Origin: Norana najaformis
Taxonomy: Eukaryota; Annelida; Clitellata; Crassiclitellata; Hormogastridae
Assembly: GCA_964023275.1 (NCBI GenBank)
Contig: OZ029927.1
Coordinates: forward strand, 1,845,715-1,909,714
Direction of reading: 5' to 3'
DNA length: 64,000 bases
Part shown: positions 10,501 through 22,500 of the stretch, piece after piece
How the letters are laid out: each line of letters starts with the position of its first letter
Numbering within the stretch: position 1 is the stretch's first letter
Position numbers and translations under genes: made by a program
The notes under the pieces: model-generated
Told to the model about the DNA's origin: nothing
The model's database searches: none
The model's input: only the letters and a program-made list of their open reading frames with translations

Positions 10501-13500
10501 ATAACAATATTGGAGCAACTCCTATCAACATTTTAAGTTCTGAATTCTATTCCTTGTTCAAGATAAAATGGCACAGGGTGGGTTTGTTTCTACTGTTGTG
10601 AATTATTATGAGAAGACAAACCGAATGGACTTTAAGACAATTAATTTTAGCTCAGAATTATATATTGGTCAGTGAATGAGTACTTTGGAAGTTGGGAAGT
10701 TAAAAAGGTGTCCCTATCTTTCGATTGCAACTGGTTTATTTGCATCTCAGCTGAATGGTCCTTTGAACTGGGGACCATACTTCTGTTGTATTACCTTTAC
10801 CTTACCTGTTTGTGGTTTTTCCACTCAGGTGATGGAGTTGACTCCCTTAAAGTCACTTCTTATCTGCCTCAGCAGCCAATCGAGTCGTGTCAACTATCCC
10901 ATCTGGACACTATGTGACTTTGCCCACCAGGTGGCCAGTGGAATGGAATTCCTTGAGAAACGGAGTCTGGTCCATCGGGATCTGTCAGCAAGAAACGTAC
11001 TTGTCTTTGCAGGAAATCTGGTACAACCAAATTCTCTACTTTGCTAATCTGATCTAATCATAATCGTAAACTCAAGATTTCTACAGCACCCAACAAAAGC
11101 TAAGTCGCGGGAACCAGATTATTCACAGGTATTCAGTCAAAACAAATCGATAGGCAAGAAGGGTTCAGTTCCATGTCAAGATCCAAGAGTCAGGCAAGCA
11201 TGCAGTCACACATCTACAGTGGGTGGTGTTTTGGAATCGGATCTGCAGTGTAGATAAGGGGAAGAAGAGGCATCAGGATAGGATCTGCAGAAGAGGAGTG
11301 TTTTCAGTTTTGAGTGGAAGACCTGCATATGGATTGCAAGGGGTGAAGTGATGGTGAGTTCATAAGATCTGATGACATCTACGGCGCAGTTATCATAATG
11401 CATAAGGCAACGGTTATTGGTTGCTTCAAATGAAAGTAAAAATCCGTTGGAGAACTGAATTTAGTAAGCCAATCAGAAAATGACAGAGTGCAGACTACAG
11501 TGAACATTGTAACGAATTCAGCTGTGTTTCTTTACCAGACCTGAAATGGTTGTGCCATGCTTAAGCAACATCTACCAAATAATTATATATCTAATATTAG
11601 CAACAAACACTATCAAGCTTACAATACACATTCGGTCTTTGATATTCGCTATTCGCTTGGTGGAAATCATAGACATTCTACTGAATTCTCTTTCAATACC
11701 AAACTTAGCTCAACACTGTAAGCAAATTAGCATGCTATTAATACTCACAGCTGTTGAAAGCAGGAATTTCCTGATGTTTGTTAGATTAGATTAGATTAGA
11801 ATACATATAGCTTTGCATAGGGCCGTTTATCTAGACTTGTTTGAGGTGGGTTTGTCATACAGTGGCGGGCATTTATAATATATTGTGGGCTTTCCATCAT
11901 AAGTTAAAGCCTCTACTGAAACTCATCTGAAGCTTGGACTGAGGTTTAGAAGGTTCTGTTGGCTTTGGATTTGTAATGATATACCAACACCAGGAGGCCA
12001 GCAGGGTGAGCTGGCTGTATGGCCTGGTATTCCATGGATGGGTTTCCATCCAGTTACTAATCAGGCTCAAAGTTACTTAACTTCTGTGTGCATGCCAATG
12101 TCATATCCACAGCAACAAGCTGCCATCTGAGTCATGTAGTGTTTTAGCACAGATTTAAATTCTGTTGATTGTCTCATACGTTCTCTTTTGTTAAGTCAAT
12201 AATATGACATTCCATTGTCAGGTAAAAGTGTCTGATGCTGAACTGACACGGGCGTTGGGAGTTGGAATGGATTACTATCAGAGGAATGTTAGCCTCAGTC
12301 TGAAACTGCCAGTGGCCTGGCAAGTGAATTTTTTCATGTCATCCTCAGTGAATGCCTAAGATGTTTAACATAAAAATGTGGTTATGTTGGATGAAAAGCA
12401 TACATGCATTCTTACATACTGTGCCCTGTGCATCATCCTACAAAGATCCATTGACTTGGTAAGCCTCAGACAGTGTGTTTACAGATGGTGGTTTTGCTTC
12501 AACTCAGCTGTTGACTGATGCATATTATGTTAATGGTATTATAAAAAGTCTCCAAACTAGATTATATTAACGTATATGCCTTTTTGAGATTCTGTGTAAA
12601 TAGCCGCATACATACATGTAAATACATACATGGAATCCGCGTTGGTAAGCTGCTTGCATAGTCATTTCCTCAGCCAGACAGTGTATCAGTTGATCATAAA
12701 GATACACAAGGCTTGGCTGGGTCTACTTAGATTACTCAGCTTATTTGAGATATTTTAAGTGCTTTTTGGGATCTAGTTATAAAAACTTTATGTGACTGTT
12801 CATATATATATATATATTTATACTTTGTGACTGCTCATATATATACATATACTGTACTGTATATATATATATATAGTGTACTGTTATATATATATATAAG
12901 GTTAAAAGGGAAGATAGCATACTTTTTTGCCTGCATCTATTGAACTCTTCAAGCATGCTCCTCCTGAGCTTCAAGGATCAGTCAGTTGAGGTGCAGGTAT
13001 GACCACAGCAATCCAACAAATGATATTACTGACAGGTATTACCAACTAACAAAGGATAGAAGGTTGAGTTGGCGTCATGTGATTTGGTATTCCACTTATT
13101 CCATAGGCTGCCTTTCTGTCTTGTGGACTGACCTGGATATTGACCTGATTGCGGCTAGGTTTTAGTGCACCATCGGTTGATGCCTTAAGCATTAGACATC
13201 AGTGTGTTAGAAGTTAATAATTACAATTACTTATTTACATACTTGCATAAACATTATTACGTGTACTGTTATTTTTTTATTATTTTTGCATTTATTATGA
13301 ATGCAAGGTCAGTAAGTCTGAATCTGAGATGCTGAGCAGTTGTGGGTGAAGGACTTGCTCAAGGTCCCTACACAGTACTCCAAGGTCCCTACACAGTACT
13401 CCAAGGTCCCTACACAGTACTCCAAGGTCCCTACACAGTACTCCAAGGTCCCTACACAGTATTCGTCTAAGGGAAGGCTTGAACACATACTTTCTGCGTT

Positions 13501-16500
13501 ACAAGCCGAGTGCTCTATCAAATCTTAACCATGCCTCACTAATCGGCTATTGTGCCCCACTGGAATATTCATATTGGTATTTAATTATGTCATTGGGAAA
13601 TTGGTTGACAAAGTTATAGGCGTGAATATGGCTGGGGTTGTGCATTATGTTGACTCAGGTGTGCACCTGAGTGTATGGAGAGTGAAGCCTTCACCTCAGC
13701 ATCAGACGTCTGGGCGTTTGGAGTGACGCTGTGGGAGATGTTTTCCTATGGATTTCAGCCATGGGCTGGCTTCACTGGAAAACAGGTGAGTTGGCTACAA
13801 ATATCATGTCTTCCCCTCAGATTAGTTGATGCCTTGTGTATAATGATGGCAGTGTTATAGGAATAGGAATCTTTAGGTGGGAATAGCTATTGGATTGCTT
13901 TCAGTTGGTTCTTAATTTAATTCGGCTTTAGAATGCAACTTTGTTTTAAATCAACATGTTCTCTTTGGTGTGGCTGGGTTTAGAGCACTTCGGAATAAAT
14001 AACCTGTAGAGGTGCTATATAAAAGCTGTTAAGAAATGAATGAATGAATCAAGAGTCTGATCCAAGTTTAGGGACAGTTGATTGAGTTATGGAGTGATTG
14101 ATTTATTGATTGGCTGATTGATTTAATCTACTATTCTGCTATGTAGATTGCTTCAGCGATAAGCCCAGCTGGTGGATCCCAGCGACTCAATCGGCCGGAC
14201 TCCTGCCCAAGTGATTTCTATCAGCTGATACAGAATTGTTGGCAGCACTGTCCACAGAGTCGTCCAATGTTTTCCCAGATCGTAACGACTTTGAAAGAAG
14301 TAAGCACTTGACCTGGGTGTGTCTTGAAATTTTTGTCTGTTTGGCTGTATTGTCTGTTTAACTTGGAATAACAGATCACAACTGATGTTGAGAATTAAGA
14401 GCATTCGGCTTTCACACAAGACACGAAACTCGCATAAGAAAACAGTAAGCTGATATGGGAAACTTCCAAGAGTTCGTATATATTAGTATATTTTGATGAG
14501 TGACTTGACATTATTATTAATTATTTGTTGTATTTATGTAGTGCAACTATCTAATGACAAAGCATCACTCGACTGCTGCCAAGCAGTTGTGAATTGAGGA
14601 CGTGTTCATGGAAGCTGACTGTCTTGTGGAAATTGAACCCACATTCTTCATGTTGCAAGAAAGAGCCTTTAATCATTTGGCATCAAGTAAACACTTACCA
14701 CGCGGCCACTGCATGTTCAGCCTCAGCTGTGCTTTGATGCTGCATAAATCATTTTATTATTATTATTACTATTATTGTTATGATTATTATTATTATTATA
14801 TCACAAACTAGTGGCCTAATTGACCACTGTGTCACACAAACCACTTGGCCACTGAGTGACGTATACTTTGTATATGCATCCTGTGTTTCAGACGAAGCTG
14901 ATTCGAATGCAGGTTTTTGACGATCAACCGTCATTCAGAGCCGATTGTCTAAACTGCAAAATGAATGATGTCATCACTGTCTTAGACAACAAGTGAGCAA
15001 AATTAATTCCAGACTGATCATGTCACTTCTTTTGCTTCTGAGACCTGTACTATTACATGTAGAATACACGTGAAAGACTTTCTCAAGACCTATGTGGACT
15101 AACAGTTCTTAACACTGTTATTCAGAAAAAGCCACTGTATGCATGTTGAGCATATATGTTGAGCACATACTGTCGGGCAGTTTAATGTCCTACAGGTTTT
15201 AGCACAGTGAGTCCTAGGCATAGGACCTGCCTCATATGTAACACATATGTATGTAAGTATGTATCTCGACACTTAACATAGTGGCTTTTTAATACCCCTC
15301 AGACTTGCTGCATTTGGTATCCTAAGCGGTGTTAAAGTTAATTAAGAACAAAACGTTCATCAGTGAGCAAATTATGCTAAGATAACTGGAAAAGTCACCG
15401 CCGGTGGGTGGGCCTTTTCATGCACACAGGGCCCAACTAAAGGAGTCCCATCCAGAGATGACAGTTAACACCATGTTCAGAGTTTCTGGTCCATTTCGCA
15501 TTGTGGTCGAGACAACAGCTGAATGAAGTCTGCAGCTCACAGTTATGTTCCCCAACTGCCACTTACTCACAGATGGCAGAAGATGCAACATCCAGACTTC
15601 ACTCAGTCCTCCACCATAAGACAGGCATTCATTAGTAGTTGTAGAACCTTTCTGTGGTTTATAGTTAATGCTGCTCCAAACGCTCTGACTTGTCATTGGT
15701 ATAGAGAAGTTGCAATTAACCAGTCTTGTCATTACTACTGTACAGTAGTTGCTATTGGTATTATTATTAAGACTGTATTTATATAGCAACGTTATCTAGT
15801 GACTGAGCATTAGTCGGTGGCGCTAAGCATGCTACCATGCCTCACTAATTGGCTACTGTGCCTCACTGCTTAAGGTCCTTACAAAATGACTGTTTGAGGG
15901 AAAGCTCAATCCTTTAGGCTTTGCCTCGAAGTGATAAACCAATTGGCCACTGGTTCTGTCGAAAATTTTGTCATTATGGAATTGCGTTGTGCTTAGAAGT
16001 TGCTTCTTGTGCTACAGAATTTTGCAGGTCACTTGGTAATGTAACTCATAAAACTTTTATAGCACCATTGTAATAATGTTCAGAGCATTAGCTGGTGCTA
16101 ACTGCTAAGCAGGATCGGTACACATGCCAAATTCAAGGTGAGCCCAATCAAAAAGCCTAGATGGACATCTGAAAAGATATGGAAACAACCTATGGAGGGA
16201 ATGAGTCCAGGAAGAGATTAGGTTTAGTCGAGATGTGTTGGTCAGCATAGTCTGCAGACTATTTGCCTTATGTCAATGCCACTCGCCACCTTTTGGAATT
16301 CCTTTGTCTTTAGTATTGATGTTACTGTCTTTGATTAGGCCAAAAAGTCCCCCAGCTGAGGGGATGTGGAAGGGAGTAATGGAGTCAAATGGACGAGTTG
16401 GGTTCTTTGACCCTGGATGCTCCATGCCATTCCTCGATCCTAAGACTTCCGAGTCAACTCCAAGAAATAAAATCACCCGCAGATGTAAGGAGCAGTCTGT

Positions 16501-19500
16501 TCTAATTGAATCTAATCTATTGGAGTGTACTGAATTATGTGTATTGCCCATGTCTGATGATGTCTGACACACCTAAATAATCCTCACAAATATTTCTTAA
16601 GGCCAGTCGTCAGGGACATTACACTACACTGCTGTTCGTTACACTATTGCTTAAGTTAAAACAAAACAGATAAGGTAAATGGGCAGGTAAAGATAAGTAA
16701 ATAAATAAGTAAGACATTTGTTAACACGCCATGTGTCAGTCGGCTGAGTGAGGAATTGTAGGCATAACACACTTGGTTGCATGCTTTTATAAAAACTCCA
16801 TCATCAAATTCTTGAGGAACAGGATTTGTCAAGTAGGTGCAAACACGTCAGTCCAATGGCAGGACACCTTTTTGAGGTGTTGAAGATGTCTGATGAAACA
16901 GGGGAGGAAAAGGCAATGATTGAGTCATTTTTGACCGATTTTATGTTGCATAGGTGACCCTATTAAGGAGGACTTTGGTCCCTCCTGGGTCTGCCCTTTG
17001 AATTTCCAAAACAATGTGTACACTGCGTCTTATGATGTTGTCGTTGATAGCAATAAATAATTTAATGATTGAATCTTTACTTGATCGATATGGCTCAATT
17101 GGAGATGAATCTTTTCTTGATCGATATGATGCGGTCAGATTCCATTTGTGATGGCATCCATACAAAGCTGAGTTGTTTAGTTGACTGGTAATGTTTTTGA
17201 TGAGACTGAAACAATTTCAGGTTCCAGCCGAAGGTCCTTGCATTCTGATCAGCGTCTTACTTCTGGAATGATCAGCGCCCCACAGAATGATCTTCGACAT
17301 CTCGGCCATGTTGGCTACGACGGGGCAGCATTTGGAGATGTTGCATTTATCGGAAGGAACTACGATCGATTGCCATTTAAAGTAAAAAGTCCAGGTACAG
17401 TTGAATTTGTCATCGTCACCAATAATGGAATGCTTCTTAGCACCAAAGAGTATTTCTGATTTAGCTGATCTCCTGTACTCCATACTAGGCTGTGTACTTT
17501 GTAATACCAACTTTGTTTGTAATGTGATGTAGCAAAACATTTATGTAGTGCCTTTTGAGCACCTACCAGAAATGCATGATTACCAGTAGTTTTCAGAAAT
17601 GAGGTTCAGTTTCAACCGTTCTGTGCATTGTATTGTATTGTATTTGGTAACTTATATAGCACTTCTTACAGAACAAACCACTCAGAGGCACTTCCAGCAT
17701 GAGAACCCCGGGGAAATAAGAGCATCTTTAAACAACAAGCTGACTCAGCTCTATCTGTATGTGCTAATATGCTTGCAATGACATTATTACTGTTTCTTTA
17801 TACTTTGCATACACCAATTACTGCTAATTAAAAGTTAATTAATTTGTGCAGCATAGTGGTCTGTTTAATTAAGTGCAATAAATAAATAAATAACTAAAAG
17901 GGAAGGGTTGAGTCTCGTATGAGTTAATAGGTTTTCCTGGCTTCTGTTGCAGAATTCCTGTGAATATTTATTAATTTATTGCTGCTCTGCAAGATTACCA
18001 GTAGTTTTCAGAAATGAGGTTCAGTTAAAATATTATGTTATGCTGTTAATTAATTTACTATTAATTAATTAAATATGCTATTAAGTAATGCTAACTGAAT
18101 CAGATCAGTTTAACTTGTCAACAAATTTTGTAAGCTTACTCACCAAATTAGTATAATAGTTAGACTAAATTTGAGAGACATAAGATGAAATTATTTAAAT
18201 TAGCTTAATTATTGTTATTTACCATATTAGATTAGGTCATCTTAAAAAGTGCCAATTGTTTATTTATTAATTAGTGACAACTGTCAACTCTGAATGGGAT
18301 TCTGTGTTTTTGGAGACCTGCCAATGACAACTTTTCTAGTTATCTGAGCACTGTTTGCGTCTTCTAATCTTCCTGGTTAACTTTTTCTTCTTAACGACTT
18401 TAACGTAATTTAGGCTAGCTTAGAGTGCAGCTCTTACTAGGTTCTCATGAGCTATATAAATTTTGAATTACATTTACAATTACATGAGATTTAAATCACA
18501 AGATTCGAAATTTGCCATTCGTCAATTGACTTGAGATACTTGTCTTTCTTATCAGAGAGGAACCCAGCAGATGCCCGGATGTCGACCAGGTCACTGACCA
18601 TGAATGACCTTGTGCCAGGTGGTAGATCGTTCTTGTCACTGACCAGTGATGGCGCATCACCTAGAACCAGCTTTGACATTTCTCCTGGAACCAGTGTTAG
18701 CATGTCACCTGGAACAGGCATATTTTCACCGTGAGTTTGCTGTAACTTGTTTGTTTTGGCTGTTTGATATTTCAAGCTCTCGGTGTGATGCTTGGCACAT
18801 TTGTCACTTTTTGTTGGAGTTTTTATTAGCTTTAGATGTAATGTAACGTAAATCTCCAAAATATCTCGGCACCTCACAACAGCTGCATTAGGGAAACCTG
18901 CTTAGTTACCTGCCCAGATGTGTAGAGTCTTTTACTTCAGCGTAAATTATTCGTTGCAATGAAATTGATGCAACAAACTGGTTGTTGTGGATTTGATTTG
19001 ATTAAGCACCAATGAATAAGTTGTTGCTGAGAAATTTAGCGATTCACATTTAAATTTACTCTTATTGTTGGTTGAATCACCTGCTAGTAAGTGTTATTTA
19101 TTTCTTGAGTTGTTGCTGCACATTGTGCTTAACCAGAGGCCCCTGTAATCCACAGACCAAGCCTGTGACGGAATCGATACCTAGCCTGCGACAGTTGATT
19201 CTTAGCCTGTGACAGTTGATACCTAGCCTGTAACAGAATCGATAATGGAGAGATATAAAAATGAAAATGAGAAGTTGAATTAAAATTAAGAATTAGCCAG
19301 ACAAGATTTGCCGACTTGTTTTGATTAATAGGGATAAGCAGATGTCGGATGTTGGAAGCTTTGAATTTTCTCCTCTGCCGAAGCCAGACACGATCTCTGA
19401 TCACTTCGACCAACGTCAGAATGCTTTGGACACCAGCTTCGATGATTTCAGCATCCCAGATATTTCGGTACTCAGCAACTGACATTCATTTGCCATATAT

Positions 19501-22500
19501 TAATATTCTATTGTAATTGTAATTTAAGATTTATAAAGCGCCTCTTAGAGAAAAAACTCAACAGGGGTATTCCCAACCCAAACAAGTAAAATCACTGTCA
19601 AACAGTACAGTCTTCAGGCGCCTGCAAAACCCTGAGAGGGGAAGAGAGAGGATCTCGAGTTGCAGATCTCGAGAGAGAGAGACGGTTCCAGCAGGTGGGA
19701 CCGACATATGCAAAGCTTCTGAACTGGGCGGTAGCAGTTCGCATGTGAGGGACAAACAAGAGATCGTGCATGGCCGAACGGAGAGTGCTACAGCCCGGTA
19801 ATGAGGAGACTATACTCCCAATTGTTTTGCTGACATTTTTGGAACGTATTGGCATCGCATTGTTGACACAGCTACACTTGATTTTACCACCAGTTGGAGA
19901 GAGTAGGGTGATGTACATAGAAATTTCGAATTCCACTTTTTATATCTTTTACTGTTATTGTGCATAAGAAAAACAAGAACTAAACGTTTACCACTGCAGT
20001 ATATATATATATATTTATAAATTCGCCTGTTCTACCTTCATTGCTTCATTTAAGTTCATAAAAGATAACCTTGGTAGAATTGAATTTAAGATTCTTTTAC
20101 TCTAATTAATATATAATGGTGCAACAGGTCCTGTCAGTCTTCAGTTTGCACTATCCAAGTTGCAGCCTGAATACTCACATATATTAGAATATATGAAAGA
20201 AACAGTACACGACATACATATATACATGTATGCATGCATGTATACTTGCATACATACATGTATGCATACATATGTACATATATGCATACATGTCTACATA
20301 CATACATGCATATATACATGTATACATGCATATATGCAGACATGCATACATATATACATACATATATACATACATGTATACATACATACAATCATGTATA
20401 CATACATCTATGCATACATGTATGCATACATATACCTGAAATTAAACTGGTCTTCGTACTGACTTTATTTATGGTAGGGTTCCATTGGTCTGGACCTTAG
20501 CATCTTAGACGAAATGATGAAGTCGCTTGGTAAACTGGAGGAGTCTGAAGATTACACTGAAACTGCACAGACGCCGCTGTCTGTACAAGAGGGGCAGGAA
20601 GAGGAAGAAGATGAGGAGGAGGAGCAGAAAATATTGGGTGATGGAAGTCGTAGTGGAGCTCAGTCCAAGAAACGGGGAGATTCACCTGCTGGGAATGGCC
20701 CTGATTCGTCATTTTCAGCTGTGACCTGGAGTGACCCAGCCAAGCAGGAAAAGGAAAAAAGTCCATACAGTGACAATTTGAAACTGTCAAGTCTTTCTAA
20801 GGACTCTGAGGTAACTGATGCAACATTTGGCTTGCAATTTATTTCAGTATAGATGGAAACTCTAAACTTATTTTATTTGTTGATTTATTTAATTAAACTC
20901 GACAAATTTTGTTAAAGATGTATTCATCGCCTTTTTCTTGGTTCTGAATTCTAATTAAGTAATCAAGGGCCACATGCGTAACTGCTAATCCCAGACTAAC
21001 TCTGGCTTATGCCCAGACTATGGTATAAGCCCAGGCCATGGATGGCACATCCCATATCTTACTCCTTACACACCAGTATTCAATTGTGCTAAACTGTAGC
21101 GATTGATGAAAAAGATCAATTATAAAAATTTCTAACAGATTCAAACAAAATAAGAGGATGTTTCTAATAATGGCCAATTTTGGTTCATTCTCGTAGTCAT
21201 ACTAAGGAAAAACTGAAATAAAAAACATAATTGAATTCGATAATCAGACATTAACATGTTTTCTGTTAGGTTCAAGAATGCAATAAAGGTCGTTCTGTTC
21301 GGTTCCGATCAAATTATTCGGCTCGAACTTTATCTGATGGTTTTTCACCTCAAGCCTCACATGTTTTGCCAGCCGGCCAAATTCCAGATAAGCATCTACT
21401 TCTCAGTCGTAGTAAAAGCCACCAGAGTGCACCACCATCTACAGTTCGTCAGCGTAGTTTGCGTTCTGATCTACGCGAGTCACGAGTTTCCTCAAATACG
21501 ACGAAAGGTGCTGACGAAAGTCTTCTGGATAAGGACTTGTCACCGCGTGCACCATCAGATGAAAGAGGTGGAGTTCTGTCTAAGATTGGGAGTGCGCTGT
21601 CCAAGCGCACGGAAACCAGAATGAAACGTTCGCTTCAGATTCACATTCCGTCATCTTCGTCATCTTCCACGGAGTTCCTACCGGGTATGGAGAAGTTCCC
21701 TTCACGTGGACAAAAGAACGTGTCTTCGTCTTTACCAAGGGATGGTTCTCTGAGGAGCGATGAAGCTGCGGTCGAGACGAGACAGACATCTTTCCTGCGA
21801 GAGGGTCGATCGTTCAGCAAAACAAAAGCCAAGATTAAGTCATCCGTTTCGTCCGTCATGAGCGGGAGAAGTGCGTCAAGAAAGGAGCCGCCGACCAATC
21901 TTAATGTCAACCTTCCATTTTTCGATAGACTTAGGGAACAAGAGCTCGAGAAAGTAAGGCAGGAAGAGTTGCAGATGCGCGGACTGAAATGCAAAGAATC
22001 GCAGGATGACGTTCACGATTCAACAAATGTCGCAAAGCATGACCGAAATCGTGTGCCTGACCGAGCAGAAGCCAGGCGAGGTGATTACATCACACGACCT
22101 CTTGGCCTTCATACAAGAAACTTTGAGTCTGACTCACAGACCGACGAAGGTATACAAATCTCTCATTCTGTCCCAAATATGCGGAACGATTTTGCCACGG
22201 GTTTCAACCAATTGCTTGAGATGCATGACTCGTCACATGACTCTGAGCAGTCGAGTGTGACCCACCAGTCGGACGATGGCATTTTTGCCGACGACTCGGA
22301 ACTCGACTCTCCCGAGGGCCGTGTCATTCGCTGTCCTTCCCGCTTAGAACCCCAGGCTTCTGCTTGTAGCATTAGTCAGACGAATGCTGGTCTGGGTGTG
22401 CCTGTGACGTGCGAGCCTGCTGCTTTGTCGAGAAGTGAAGGGACCGGTGACTTGGAGTTGGTTGGTGATCGGGGAGAGAGGTACGATGCTCAAAGTGCCA

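Noticed and set aside
13365-13470. CRISPR-like regularly repeated units
   Set aside because: The 21-bp units are contiguous with no spacers, inside a SINE of an animal genome.
18491-18877. A 128-codon minus-strand frame
   Set aside because: It is antisense to TNK2 exon 11, whose phases and position fit the kinase gene.
20134-20500. Several open frames on both strands rich in Tyr/Ile/His/Met
   Set aside because: They are translations of a TACA/TGCA microsatellite with no start context or splice support.
21580-22372. Antisense frames of 69-117 codons
   Set aside because: They are shadows of the large TNK2 linker exon.
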